A stretch of 64,000 nucleotides of DNA from Tillus elongatus (Eukaryota > Arthropoda > Insecta > Coleoptera > Cleridae), in contig OZ023267.1 in the NCBI GenBank assembly GCA_964006375.1, positions 25,583,239 to 25,647,238 on the forward strand. The letters are read 5' to 3'. This document shows positions 11,793-25,119 of the stretch, piece by piece. A program made the translations under genes and the position numbers. Within the stretch, counting starts at the first letter, position 1; each line of letters begins with the position of its first letter. The notes beneath the pieces are model-generated. The model did not search any database. It saw only the letters and a program-made list of their open reading frames with translations, and was not told the origin of the DNA.

Positions 11793-12838
11793 CACACCGA
11801 TAACTCAAAAAATAATAGGCCGATTTTGAATAAATTTGGTGATTACCTTTATTTTGCAAATGGCTTGGACAAGTTCGTTATCCAGGAAAATCGGCCCAGG
11901 TTTTCCCGGAAAGTTTTGTGTTTTCTTTCAAAAAAAAAATTATATCTCCCGAATTAACAAAGTGAGGACAACCAAATTCGGTACGCGGATTTGTATCATT
12001 ATATGTAAGTTACCTACCACAATTTAGCTCTGTAATTTAAAAGACAAAAAAGTTACATGAATTTAAAGAAAAATAAATTGGGGTTCTCCTCAAAACGTCT
12101 AAATTGCGATTTAAAACGTCAAAATTGGCAACATTTAGGCAAATAACTTAAATCTATTACGGACTATGGAAAAAAGATGTCTCAAGAAGAATGTTTTATA
12201 AACCCTGAAGTCTTAGTTTCAACCGTCATTGTCCTTCATTTTACTAAAATATTTCCAGAAAATTCATTTCAAATAGACCCTTTCTCTGATGCTTGGCAGT
12301 AGCCTTAGCTATAGAGTTTATCGTTTAATGGTATATAATTTTTGTCGAATTTTCGTACAAAATGAATAAAGCTCAATATATAAGTTATTATACAAGATAT
12401 TAAAAAAAATGTGTACATTAATTATAGGGTGTCTTGAGATACATCTTAAAAAATATTTCTACAATCACAGGCTCGCCCATAAGTCGTTGGTGATACAAAT
12501 TCTCTTTTTTTTTAATCAAACACACCTTATATTATTGCATTTTTGCATGTTCTTAAGAAAAAAAATTCTGGACGCAGCAAGTGCGTAATGGTAGCGAATT
12601 TTGATCAAATGCTTCATATTTAAATAGCTCAATTTGCTATTAACCTATAAGGTAGACCAAGAAACGGTTTGTTTCGGGAACACTTTAAGCTTACTTTCGG
12701 CAATTTTTGTACATTTTCAAGCAATACAGTTATTTTGATGAACCAGGCACATTGGTTTTACTATATAGGTTATACTGGTAACCAAAATTGATGCCTGCTT
12801 TCTTAAAAACACTACCATAACGCACTTGCTGCGTCCAG
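11575..12838 (+). repeat. (TA)-core interspersed repeat, near full length
   Basis: The order is: a hairpin made of AGTGAATTTTC and its complement (11577-11605), a conserved block, (TA)n at 11707-11788, a conserved unique body, then the terminal module with inverted ends (about 12566-12838, ending GCACTTGCTGCGTCC). At about 1.26 kb it matches 40355-41690 and the inverted copy at 34275-35552. The 117-residue ORF through the TA tract is an artefact. Confidence 0.8.
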
Positions 12839-12844
12839 ACTTTT

Positions 12845-13845
12845 ATAACTGTAAGCTAGATGGATTATCACCCTAATTAGAACCGCAGACCGGCTTCGCT
12901 CTAATTAGAGCTCGTCAGTACGGTATACCAATTACAGCGAGAACACACCCATAAAGTAATACCGCTATGGTAGCCAGCCTCATTGTGAGATGTACGACAG
13001 GGTCGCCATCTCGGTGAGGAACCAAGTAGTAAGTTGTCACGACAGCTCCAAATAACACAAAATGTTATGAAACAGAGACTGTGTAGAACCAACTAACAAT
13101 TTTGTAAATTGTCAGCGCTGGCCCATCTCTACCCCAATATAGAGACAATGTATGTAAGGTTTGATGCATTCTCACCATAATTACAACCACAGACCGGTTT
13201 CGCTCTAATTGGAGCTCGCAAGTACGGTATACAAATTACAGTGAGAACACAGCTATAAAGTAATACGGCTATAGTAGCCAGCCTCGTAGAACATTGCAAG
13301 ATGTACAAAAGGGTCGCCATCTCGGTGCGGAACTAAGTAGTATGTTGTCACGACAGCTGCAAATAAGACAAAATGTTATAAGATAGAGACGGTGTACAAC
13401 CAGTTAACAATTTTGTAAATTGTCAGTCCTGGCCCCTTTACTCCCTAATATAGGGACAATGTATATAAGATTAGATGTATTCTCACCATAATTATAACCG
13501 AAGACCGGTTTCGCTCTAATTAGAGCTCGTCAGTACGGCATACTAATTACAGCGACAACACACCTATAAAGTAATACGGCGATGGTAGCCAGCCTACGTT
13601 AGGTAATAAATGAGTCAGGGTTGAAAATTTACGACATTTTTAGTTGGTTGTAGGCAGTTTCTATTTTATAACAGTTTGTGTTACTTGGAGCTATCGTGAC
13701 AACATACTACCTGGTTCCGCACCGAGATGGCGACCCTTTCGTACATCTCGCAATATTCTACGAGGCTGACTACCATAGCCGTATTACTTTATAGGTGTGT
13801 TCCGCTGTAATTGGCATACCCTACTGACGAGCTATTATTAATTAT
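12845..13845 (-). repeat. Satellite array with inverted right end
   Basis: Three satellite units in minus orientation (anchor 'gcagaccgg' near 12885, 13191 and 13501, period 306-310) are followed at about 13600-13845 by a partial unit in plus orientation. The whole array is therefore bounded by inverted copies of the same sequence. Confidence 0.8.
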
Positions 13846-13961
13846 TTGTTCTTTATAGTTTTAGTAAATATGTTATACATATAAGCTTTCACTTGTGGAT
13901 GTATAATTTTTATTATCGAATATCTGTTAAGAAATATTCAAGCGCCAAACAGTACACTCGA

Positions 13962-14063
13962 AATGTCATTTGGAAGTTTATTTAGCCCTGTATGTTCAAC
14001 ATTCACACTCTTGACATATCTAAATTAAAAATTATTATCATCTACATTTTCTAAATCTGCTGT
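13962..14063 (+). repeat. 100-bp tandem duplication, first unit
   Basis: This unit is repeated starting at 14064. The second unit is split by the LINE at 14137-15617, and its remainder resumes at 15620-15667 ('tatctaaattaaaaattatt'). The long direct repeats flanking the LINE are therefore a pre-existing tandem repeat, not a target duplication. Confidence 0.65.
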
Positions 14064-14136
14064 CAATTTGAAAGTTTATTTAACTTAGTATGTTTAACAT
14101 GCGCACTGTTGGCATATTTTATGTTTTATCTAATAT

Positions 14137-15617
14137 GGTTCAGCAACATACTTACTTTCCCCGCATCCAAACACACAGCTCAAATCCCTTGGATATCCTT
14201 ACTACAAAACCTGAATGCTATAAGACATCAGTCACCGCCCCCCTTGGTCGTTCAGGCTACAACATGGTCACTGCTTCTTGCGCAATGCAACCCGAGGTCA
14301 CACAGTCATCACACCCATGTATCGTTTGCACTACAACTCCGCGAACTGCGACGAAATGCGGGATTACTTTTCCTCATTTCCATGGGCGTCTGTCTGCTTC
14401 TCTCATCCTAACCCCCCTGATATCTCACAAAACGTCACCTAAATCATCCAAGCTGGCATGGAATTATTTATTCCATGCCCACAGAAAACCTCTTCAGCCA
14501 GTCAAAAGCCCTGGTTCTCTAAACTGTGACAAGGCCAGACTTGATAAGGTCAAAGCTCACAAAACGCTTCTACACAATCCCAGGCAAGAAAACCGTCAAG
14601 CATTTAGCGACGCAAGAAACAGCATTCTTTCTGAGGCAAAAAAATCGTTTAATAACCACATCAAAAACAAAGTCCCCTCGAGTACAACCCGTCCCCAAGA
14701 AAGGATCCAAAGCGCTCCCAAGCAACTACAGGCCTATTTCTCTTCTTTCAGTCGTCTCTAAAGCCTGTCTCTTTAGCCCAATTGGATAGGGATCGCAGAC
14801 TTATGGAGGGTTATTTCTATGTGGATCTCCAAAAAATATTAGACTGGGGAAGTTGTACAATTCAACTTCACCAAATCTCAGTCTTGATTTCTATCTCATA
14901 AGAGATACACCAGCCCTGGATCCATCACAATGAACAACCAAGTTATTCAAAGTAATGAGTCCTTTTAACTTGTCGGCATATCTGTAAATCGAAATCTCAA
15001 TTGGCACCAACATGTCACATCAATTGCAGAAGCGGCTGCTAAGAAATTAGGTTTCCTCTTCCGGGCACGCAAATACTTTTCACCAGCTAACCTCTATACC
15101 TTATATACTTCACAAATAAGGCCAAACCTCGAATACTCTTCCCACATCTGGGGTGGCGCTGCCGCTTCTACACTCGCTATCCTGGAATCTATTCAGAAGA
15201 AAGCTATACTTCTCATCGGTGACCCTACCCTCACCCAAAGACTGCCATCCCTTGCCCACCGACGTGCCGTTGGTGACCTCTCTCTCTCTTTTATAGATAT
15301 CTGCACGGGAACTGCTCAGAGGAGCTTTCTTCTATAGTTCCTCCACATGCTGCCCCCAACAGATCTACCAGGGGAACGAAAGCACCCTTTTGCTGTCCAG
15401 GTCACCAGACATAAGACATCTTGTTATGCCCGTTCTTTTGTCCCGAGTATTTTCATGTTGTGAATTTCTTGCCGGCATAGGTTTTTCCTTCTCCTCCGAA
15501 CATTCAAAGCTTCAAGTCCAAAATTAACAAGTAGCCTCTTTCCTTCTTGTCACCCGCGGTGTGATAGTATTTAGGCTGTGAACCCACGTGGTGTGTTGTT
15601 GAAATAAATAAAAATAT
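14137..15617 (+). pseudogene. CR1/Jockey-like LINE, internally deleted
   Basis: This is a third copy of the family seen at 8.8 and 61.9-64.0 kb. The front (14150-14690) reads as the end of the endonuclease and the linker, including 'KAHKTLLHNPRQENRQAF' type sequence. 'YRPISLLSVVSKA' near 14715-14760 then joins directly to 'KPVSLAQLD' at about 14765, so the RT core with its YADD site is deleted. The C-terminal thumb and tail follow with many stops to 15600. The 3' end is '..ttgttgaaataaataaaaa', an AATAAA-type LINE tail. It cannot encode a working protein. Confidence 0.8.
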
Positions 15618-15669
15618 ATATCTAAATTAAAAATTATTATCACCTACATTTTCTACCTCTGCTGTTTTA

Positions 15670-17285
15670 TCAATGATTACCCACATATCTAGAATTCTGC
15701 AATGCATTTTTTTATCCATAAGTATTTTCATACTAATCCAAATCTCTACTTAAACTACAAATTTTTAACAGAGCCAAATTATGAATTTTCTTTACATTAC
15801 CATGCTAATTTATGCACTCTCTTGCAACGTCTTCTCGTTTTGCTGTTGAAGCTAACTTCCACGCGCAGACACACACACATACACACACACACAGAGGGAG
15901 AGAGATAATACACGTGTATCTTGTATATAGTATGTCAAGTAGACTTTGAACCGACTACCCTATGTATAAAACACTTATTAGGCAATCAGCTTTGTCTCTT
16001 GTTTACGACGACCGAATACAAAGCACCTGACATGAGAGTTTACTGATACATACGTATATTGTAGAACCCACTCACAAGTTGGGTAAAGCTGAAAATATGA
16101 TCAGTTTTGATGCGGCATGCCAATATTAGATTATCATATTCTCTGGCGCACTTCAGGTAAGATAAAAGCAGGGCTCAAGTACGTTGCATACACATGCCAA
16201 TTGAGATATGTACAGAGTGAGCAACTTAAAATGGTCGTTGGCCATATCTCAGGAACTGTACACTGTACAGCTTCAGGGAAAAAACTGTCATAAAGAAAAT
16301 TATTTTATTATTATTATTATTATTACCTTTATTGCTTAAAATTATACAACATGTTTATTCAATAAGTCTAAGACTTGTGGTGAATATTAACATAATTTTA
16401 TACATAGTTGCATCCAAAACTCAACACTCCAAATTCAACAACTTTAAAATTTTGACATTCCAAAAAATTTCTTTCCTGTTCCACTTCGTTCTTCTAATGA
16501 TTCACCTGATACCTCCATTTACAATTAATACGAATCACTCCATAATACTTTTCCAACTGCAAACCTTTCTCAACTACCCATATTTTTGCCGAAATTGTAA
16601 ATTTTGTACGAGACCAAAAATGACATTTTAATTTGACATTAATTTATTTTTTTATTTTTCTGCCGGGATAAATCGCTGGAAATTATTTTCAAGTTTCTAA
16701 AATCAACGCCAGAGGGCGTAAGAAACCCCGCTGGTCGGAAAGTTGCGACTTTCATCACATTTTCGCCAATTAAGTAGCACTTTCGATACACACAGTGTAA
16801 AGGCCGAGCAATGGATGTTATTTTTTGTCACGCACACTTTTTGATATTTTTCACAATAAAGTGGTGAAGAAACGTTGAATGATTATTTATTCAAATGCTA
16901 ATTACTACGGCTTAGCTGGATGGAACTTGATGAGTTTGGACTCTCTAAAAATAACTTTTCTTGGTCTACCATTTGCGCTCATTCGACGCTTCCTCTGCAT
17001 CTTACATACACCGAGAGAGGGCGTTGTTTCGATAATGAGGTTGTGTTGCTGTTTGTCTGAAGAAAATAAAATAGCACGGTATATCGAGAATAACACAGAA
17101 TAACACAGTATATTAGGCTACAAAAGAGTGAAGCCACCAGTGAAAACCGCAGTTCGATATCATTGCGCTAGCGGTAGATATTAGCGATCAAAGTTGAAAC
17201 TACGAATTACCACCTCTTGATAACAAGGTAACAACAAGAAGATAACAAATGAAGTTTAACAGATAACGTTGATTTTACTGAGGTA
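15670..17285. other. No gene seen; short microsatellites
   Basis: A (CA)n-like run lies at about 15870-15893 and an (ATT)n run at about 16306-16325. The several 60-100 residue ORFs lack motifs. Confidence 0.5.
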
Positions 17286-17289
17286 ATGA

Positions 17290-18135
17290 AATAAAATCGA
17301 ACAGAACTCAAATCAGGCGACCTTGCTGGCCAAGGAAGGTGACTCCTTCCTGCCTATCTGCCAGGAAATGCCTGATCTATGAAATATCTTACATTTGAAC
17401 AATAATCTGCTGGGCAGCCATATTATTGGGAAATCATATTGCGACGAGTAGTTAGAGGTACGTTTTCCAACCACAGTGGCAGTTAATTCCTCAGAAAATC
17501 GAGATATCGCTGCCCGTTCAATGGTGCATTGAAAATGTAGGGTCAAATTATCTGTGCATGTTGCACTTTATTAATCCAATGGGGATTGATCTGCGACCAA
17601 TAAAGCATATTGTACCTCTTTAGCTTACCGTCGCTGCCCTCATCTGACCACGAAATCCTTGAAAGTACTCCGACATCTTCTTGCAACACGTCCAATAACC
17701 ATTTACCAAGATGAAGCTCAGATGGAACTACAACGCGACACATCCACTTATTATTATTACTATTATTATTATTCTTATTATTATTAGCACTACTTTCATT
17801 ATTATTAAACACCCACTGAATGTTCGTTCTTTGTTGACTTTGTGACGACAAGTAATAGAAGTGTATTACTTTATGCCATAACTTACCTGTGGTCATTAAT
17901 AATTGGAACAGTGGTTTGAATTCGAGTTAACTCCCTGAATATTATACGGGTACTCAGATGTGGATTGGATTTGACATATGCCAACACTTTGATGACATTC
18001 TCATCACTGCGACCCGTGCGGGTTTGCCGACGAACAGGAGGATGCGCCAGTCAGAGAAAAACTCTTCACCGCATACATCCTAGCAGCAACAGTTGCTTTT
18101 CGTAAACATTCAAACTACACAGCTAGTTCTTCATT
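17290..18135 (-). pseudogene. IS630/Tc1-type (DDE_3-like) transposase relic
   Basis: On the minus strand, an N-terminal start block near 18130-18100 ('MTFTNEELAV') has an in-frame stop. A helix-turn-helix-type block 'ENVIKVLAYVKSNPH' follows (about 18015-17970). The catalytic block 'ISWSDEG' with 'LYWSQINPHW' is at about 17660-17580. A last block near 17350-17310 corresponds to the usual 'GR.GP..WPARSPDL' region but is frameshifted. A TTA/AAT microsatellite (about 17745-17790) has grown inside the reading frame and encodes an Asn-rich run. There are several stops and frameshifts. The family call rests on the order of these blocks. Confidence 0.7.
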
Positions 18136-18149
18136 CGTGAAAGTCATCT

Positions 18150-19440
18150 CATGGAAGTAATGAGCCACACTAATAACAATGTGAATGACAATATAATATT
18201 TTTGACAATTATGCATTGTGTCATTTTCACTTTATATAAATTGTTTAAGATGTTCATGTTTAGTAGAATTAGGAAATTTATGGTGTTAATATTTATTAGG
18301 ATTAAGCTTGTCAAAATTTCATGTAACCTAAATGTAAGTCAGCTGTTCAGTTACCACAAATGTCAAAACTGACAATAAAATTGTAATATAGGTTAAGGAA
18401 TTCTGTCAAAAATAGTGTATATAAATATAAAGTATAGAGTAAGGCATTGAAAGATGTAACAAGGTAACTCAGGAAATGAGGATTCAAACAAACAAAATCT
18501 TAAGATGAATTTGGAAGGCGGCCAACAAGAAATTTTTCACTTGGAGACGGTCGTCAGGCGATAGAAGAATAAATAGATGGGAAAATTTTTATAAAATTAT
18601 TAGATAGGATTTTTGGGTAGTAAAATTAAAAGACAGATTTGAAAATTTTATAAGAAAAAGGATTTTAATAGGAAATATTGAAGTAAAAGTTTTGCAGAGA
18701 CAATAAAAAGCTTGACATTTCAAGTAATAGCAGCAGAAGGAACGGCAGGGAGGAAGTAATGGACAAGAAATTGTAGGTTTTGAAAAACCATAATATTTAC
18801 GTTTTTATGTGGCCTACGAACTATCTCAGAGTATAACGAGTACAAAGATTATCAATATAAACGAATTAAAGCCATAAGTGTGACAAAAATCAGATATAAG
18901 TTGCCTCAATACGTTAAAAGCAGTCATCTTTAATTAACAATTCTTGATAAGGAGCTAGTCTTTCTATCTGTTGACAGCAGGGATCATTGCTCAGCCTCAT
19001 TTAGAAGATCCATTGAATAACGATACGTGAAATTTCTGAAGAATAAAGTTATCTTTAACCATTGTTTCAAGTTTAGTAGATTAAGAATTTCCAACACAAA
19101 GTGTTTAAATATAAAATTTTATAATGACGACATACTCGCCAGTTCTTTCTTGGAAATTTGAAAGTTTTTAAATTCATTAAATAAGTTTAATTATAGAGAG
19201 TTAGTACTTATAGGCATTTGTCAGACGATTTACTATCAATAAAAGTTTAAGTTTTGTGTTATTTGAAAATTTAGTGCCTTATTTTATTTTGTTTTTATAC
19301 ATATATAGGTATTTGGGAAGAATAACTAAAATCAGAAAGGGCAATATTTTACAAAATTTAAAAAATAAACAAATATATTTCGGAATTATAAACAACAGAT
19401 TCAGTGTTTTAAAGATCTAACTATACTTTTGAAAATTATA
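18150..19440. other. AT-rich DNA, nothing recognised
   Basis: No gene, RNA or shared repeat can be supported here. Confidence 0.5.
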
Positions 19441-19444
19441 ATAA

Positions 19445-19520
19445 AAATTTTGATAGGACTTGAACCCACCAGCTTAAGAAGCTCCCTGATTTGAGAGTAA
19501 GTTCATCCATGCTACAAATT
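19445..19520 (-). repeat. tRNA-like sequence, probable SINE head fragment
   Basis: On the minus strand there is a perfect B-box match (GGTTCAAGTCC, about 19457-19467) preceded by a weak A-box-like 'TAGCATGG' near 19510. The arms do not fold into a convincing tRNA. Confidence 0.4.
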
Positions 19521-19762
19521 TATTTAGGTCTCAGGCAGCAGTAAAAGGCAGTGGATACACCAGGGTGTAAGTCAAATACATATATATTTAATACACACAC
19601 ATTTACAATACAGTTCAGAGAGTATTTTACAGATAAAATTTAATTAAAAACTAAAAACAACAATAATAATAATATATATCCTATAATTAAAACTTTAATT
19701 TATATATTTCAATTTAAATACCCAATAGTGGAAATTAAAAGAACCCTAGCTTACCTAACTAT

Positions 19763-19768
<6 letters not shown>

Positions 19769-19848
<80 letters not shown>
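19769..19848. repeat. (TA)n microsatellite
   Basis: About 40 TA units. Unlike most TA tracts in this window, it is not flanked by the (TA)-core repeat. Confidence 0.9.
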
Positions 19849-19849
<1 letters not shown>

Positions 19850-19851
<2 letters not shown>

Positions 19852-20810
19852 TCGTCCGTTGTAGATAAGAAATGTCCGGCTCTAGGTTTATGTAGTGGAA
19901 GAACACATAGAATTAATAATAATAATAAATATAACCCAGGAAAGACAAATCTTTGTTGAGCAAAAGTTTCCGAGCTGAAAAATTTAATTTTCATTCAAGT
20001 TGTAATGGTGGCGACTAAATTGTTTGGCACACAACGTTAAACTCAGTTCTTTCGCAGTGCCTTCCATCTAACTCTTAACCACTTTTTCTTTAGTTGTACT
20101 TCAAAATTAATTGGATGATTATACACTTCATGTGCAAGCGAACATTTTTCGCTAGAAATCCTATTTTACGCGAAGTCTTGTGACGAACTTTTTCACTTTG
20201 TCAAGCATTGGATCTGACATTGTAAGACAGAATTTCTTTTTGTACAATTTTTCCTTTAATTAAAGTTGTTTTGAATGTCTAGCCTAAATTACTTCCGGCA
20301 GTATTGTTAAGACATTAATTTCCTTACATCCAAACAATGTGGCGTAGAGAGATTCATTTCGTCTGTCTTGTTAATAAAGCAGTCTGTTTAATCCAGCCTT
20401 TTACAAGACGAAATACTGCCTCTGCTGGTTTTTTCCTTCTCATTAAGAACTTTACGCTGCCTTAACTTACACAAGAGACTTTTTTCAGCTTTTTTTATAG
20501 GTTTCATTACGTTATAAACATTTCTGAATGAATATACAGATGAGTTTCTTCGTGTGGATCAACACCTTGCCAAAAGGTTAAACAATTTATAATATCTTAG
20601 CAAATGTTCGTTGATCAAAATCGTTTATGAGATCGAAATCGTTTCAGCTTACATTCCGCGTGAACTGGGATTTCAGGGACCCAATTTATAGATTGGTTTG
20701 AATTTTTAAATGGTGATATATGTATACTGACTTTAAAAAAATCGTAACACCCAATAAGAGTGAACCAATTTTAATAAGATTTATACATAATGTGTGTTTA
20801 ATCACACTTA
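19850..20810. other. No gene seen
   Basis: AT-rich sequence without recognisable coding or repeat content. Confidence 0.5.
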
Positions 20811-20814
20811 AAAA

Positions 20815-20910
20815 AATCGGGAAGCAGCAAGTGCGTTATGGTAGCGAATTTTCATTAAATGCTTAAAATTTAAATACCTCGATTTTCTATAAACCTAGAA
20901 AGTTGAATTT
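20815..20910 (+). repeat. (TA)-core repeat terminal module, fragment
   Basis: Contains GCAGCAAGTGCGTTATGGTA and about 70 bases of the terminal module, then breaks at the start of the satellite array. Confidence 0.7.
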
Positions 20911-21790
20911 CGGTACTTAGTAAGGTCTCTACTAGTGCAATATACCCACCAAATCTCATTGTGAGGTCTCATTGCGGAACCAGGTAGTATGTTGTCACGA
21001 TAGCTCTAGTTAACACAAAATGTTATAGATAGGGACTGTGTACAACAAACTAACAATTTTGTAAATTGTCAGCCCTGGCCCATTTATTCCCTAATACAGA
21101 GACAATGTATGTAAGGCTAGATGTTAGAAACGTAGACCGGTTTCGCTCGTCAGTGCGCTATACTAATCACAGCGAGAACACACCTATCAAGAAATACGGC
21201 CATGGTAGCCAGCCTCCTAAAACATCGCGAGATGTACGACAAGGTCGCCATCTCGGTGAGGATCCAGGTAGTATGTCGTCACGATAGCTCTAGTTAACAC
21301 AAAATGTTATATATAGAGACTGTGTGCAACCAACTAACAATTCTGTAAATTGTCAGCCCTGGCCCATTTATTCCATAATACAGAGACAATGTATGTAATG
21401 CTACATGTATTTTCATCGCAATTAGAAACGCAGACCAGTTTTGCTCTAATTAGAGCTCTTTAGTGCGCTATACTAACCACAGCGAGAACTCACCTGTTAA
21501 GAAATACGGCTATGGTAGCCAGCCTCCTAAAACAGTGTGAGATCTACAACAGGATCGCCATCTCGATGCGGATCCAGGTAGTATGTTGTCACGAGAGCTC
21601 TAGTTAACAAAAAATGTTATAGATCGAGACCGTGTACAATCAACTAACAATTTTGTAAATTGTCAGTTGTATTAGGGAAGAAATGGGCCAGGGCCGACTA
21701 GAGCAGTCGTGACAACATACTACCTGATACCGCACTGAGATGGCGACCCTGTCATACATCTCAGAATATTATAGGAGGCTGGCTACCACA
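20911..21790 (-). repeat. Satellite array with inverted right end
   Basis: About 2.5 minus-orientation units are followed at 21671-21790 by a plus-orientation partial unit, the same arrangement as at 12845-13845. The LINE at 21791 begins directly at its right edge. Confidence 0.8.
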
Positions 21791-23570
21791 GCCATGCTGT
21801 GACACGGAAGGTGGAAAGGGCCCCACACTACGGGGAGAGCGCATTAGCTGTGCTCTTCGATGTGGAGGGGGCCTTTGATAAGGCAAGGACGGATACGGTC
21901 TGTACCGCCCTACACGATAGGGGAACGCCGAGATCCCTAATAAGCTGGGTGGCGAGCATGCTGGAGGACAGGAAAATTTCGCTGACCTTGAGGGACCGGG
22001 GGCTGGACGTTGCGGTGACGGGCGGCTGTCCTCAGGGCAGCTGCCTTTCGCCCCATCTATGGTGTCTGGTCATGGACGGCCTCTTGGAGCGACTCTCTGA
22101 GAATGGATTCTACGCCTAGGCGTACACTGATGATGGGCTGGTCTTAGTCACCGGCAAATTCCTCGGCGTCGTCTGTGAGTGCATGGAAGCTGCCTGTAGC
22201 ATAATCGAAAGGTGGTGAGGTGAGCATGGACTTTCCGTGAACCCGGCGAAGACGGAGATGATCCTATTTACCAAGAAGAGGAAGGTAGAGGCGTTCAGGG
22301 CGCCCGTGATGTTTGAAAAACCTTTAGCTTTAGTGCGGGAGGTCAAATATCTGGGGGTGATCCTGGACTCCAAACTAACATGGGGGTCGCAAATAGAACA
22401 AGTAGCGAGGAAGGGAGTAGCGACCCTCTGGCAGCTGTGTCGTGTGATCTATACTGCGATCGTCAGGCCGAGAATCCTCTATGGGGCGTTCGTCTGGCGG
22501 TGTGGTGTGAACCAAACTACCAGCAGGAAGCTGGTCAAACTCCAAAGGCTGCCAATCTTGGGTATCACAGGTGCTATGAGGATGACACCCTCAGCCGCGC
22601 TAGAGGTCTTGTTGATGCTGCCACCGCTTTCCATCTGTATCAGAAGGGAGGCTATGGCGTCGCATCTTAGAATGCAAGACTCTGGAAACTGGTGCGGAGA
22701 GTTAGCAGTAATAGGGCAAGCAAGAATCGCCAAGGAGGTGGAAAAGGAAATTCCGATTTCAGCCATCAAGGTACGGAATGCCGAGGACGATATTAGGTTG
22801 ACTAGGCCATATACCCTCAGGATCCCCAGTAGGGATCAGTGGAGGGAAAATGAGGTTGCATTCCAGCCCGCAAGCCTGGTCTGTTTCACCGACGGATCGT
22901 GGCTGGAGGACCAACAATCCTCCGGTTCAAGAATATACATCGAGGGCCTGGGGGTGCGCGAGAGCTATGCTCTTGGCGCATATACCACGGCATTCGAAAC
23001 AGAGGTGTATGCTATCTTGTCTGTGGCCAATAGACAGGATGTAAAGAGGAGTCCCGAGAAATGTGTGTACATCTGCTCGGATAGTCAGGCGATCCTCCGG
23101 GCAGTCTGCGCGGCCAGAATCAGGTCAACACTGGTTTAGGAGCGCGCTGACGCCCTCAGAGAACTAGCCAGGACGAAGGAGGTGCAACTGGTGTGGGTTC
23201 CGGGACACTGTGGCATAGCGGGGAATGAGGTGGCGAATAATCTCGCAAGACTCGGTTCCCGGCGGCCGTTTTGTGGCCCGGAGCTTGCGATAGACGATAG
23301 AAAGACAGTCTCTGTCGCCTTAGACAGGTGGACCGAGGAAGCAATGGAGAGGCACTGGGGGTCGGTTGGTGGTTGCAGGCAGGCGAGGGACTTCGTGGAG
23401 GGGCCGGACAGAGATAAAGCTGTCTGGCTGTTAGGAAGGAGTCGACCTACGCTTCGCCGCATCCTTGGGGTGCTGACAGGCTACTGCGCCCTTAGAAGAC
23501 ACCTCACATTGATAGGCATAGAGAGGGATCCAATTTGCCAGGAATGCGGCGAGGATGAAGAAAAAATAAA
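21791..23570 (+). pseudogene. LOA/I-like LINE ORF2: RT plus RNase H, three stops
   Basis: This is a single reading frame of about 590 codons, broken only by stop codons at 22117 (TAG), 22216 (TGA) and 23137 (TAG). The order is: RT catalytic block 'VLFDVEGAFDKA' (about 21850-21890), 'GGCPQGSCLSPHLW' (about 22020-22065), 'AYTDDGLVLV' with a YTDD active site (about 22120-22150), 'HGLSVNPAKTEMILF' (22228-22272), 'VKYLGVILDSKLTWG' (22345-22390). RNase H follows with 'CFTDGSW' (22880), an E in 'FETEVYA' (22995), 'CSDSQA' (23073) and 'VWVPGHCGIAGNEVANNLA' (23190-23250), then a Cys-rich tail. It is 5'-truncated at the satellite edge. GC content is far above the surroundings. With so few lesions it is a fairly young corpse. 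Confidence 0.85.
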
Positions 23571-23599
23571 GGACAATGGCGCTAGAAGCTGAAACTTAA

Positions 23600-24262
<663 letters not shown>

Positions 24263-24499
24263 ATTAAAAATTTTACACAGGATTGAGAGAAACGTATAAA
24301 AATTGTGGAGAAATATTGGTGAATAGAGCAGAAGTGGTTTTAGGAAGTTGGGGTTGCATTAAAATCTAAAGTGACAGTTATAAAACCTTTTGGTATTTTC
24401 TCCAATATATATGTATTTAAATCATGTTTTTACAAGCACAAGTCCACAGTTTATCGTAAAACACACTGTAAATTATGTCCTGAATATATTATTATTTGT

Positions 24500-24617
24500 A
24501 TTAGTGAATTTTCATTAAGAAAATTCAATAATAGAGCGGTATCGATGGTGAGACTTTCGGAAAATTTCTTCAAATGAGCAGGGCCTCTGGAACCCATTTC
24601 TATGGTAAGTTAAAATG

Positions 24618-24710
<93 letters not shown>

Positions 24711-24880
24711 TCGAACCGATCACTCAAAAAATACTTCACTGATTTCGACCAAATTTGGGAATTACCCTTACTTTGTTAATGGTTTAGATGAGTTCGTTTA
24801 TCAATTCTTAGCGGCTAAATTTTCTTAGTAAAAAATATTTTTTAAAACGCAATATCTCTCAAACTGTCTAAGTGATTGAA
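24500..24880 (+). repeat. (TA)-core repeat, 5' part
   Basis: Hairpin block at about 24505-24535, (TA)n at 24619-24708, then the conserved 'accgatcactcaaaaaata' block. It stops near 24880. Confidence 0.75.
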
Positions 24881-25119
24881 ACAAATATTTACAACTTAAA
24901 AGAACATAGACAGACGTGGTTGTGCACCAATTTTCAAGTCGTTCGATGTAAGGAAAATAAAGTTATTCGAAATTAATAACAAAATACTCCTCGACATCAC
25001 TTCAGATTCTGTAATGCAATCTCTACAATGTTGGACAAAGACAGATGACGTTATCTGTATTGCTATGCTACTTAAATAAATCGTAGATAAAAATCTAAAC
25101 AATGGAGGTTGTCGCACGT

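Noticed and set aside
14017..15667. A 46-bp target site duplication around the LINE
   Set aside because: The flanking identity is explained by an older 100-bp tandem repeat.
16705..16722. CTCF-like site (gccagagggcg)
   Set aside because: Only the middle of the motif is present and a short match is expected by chance in 64 kb.
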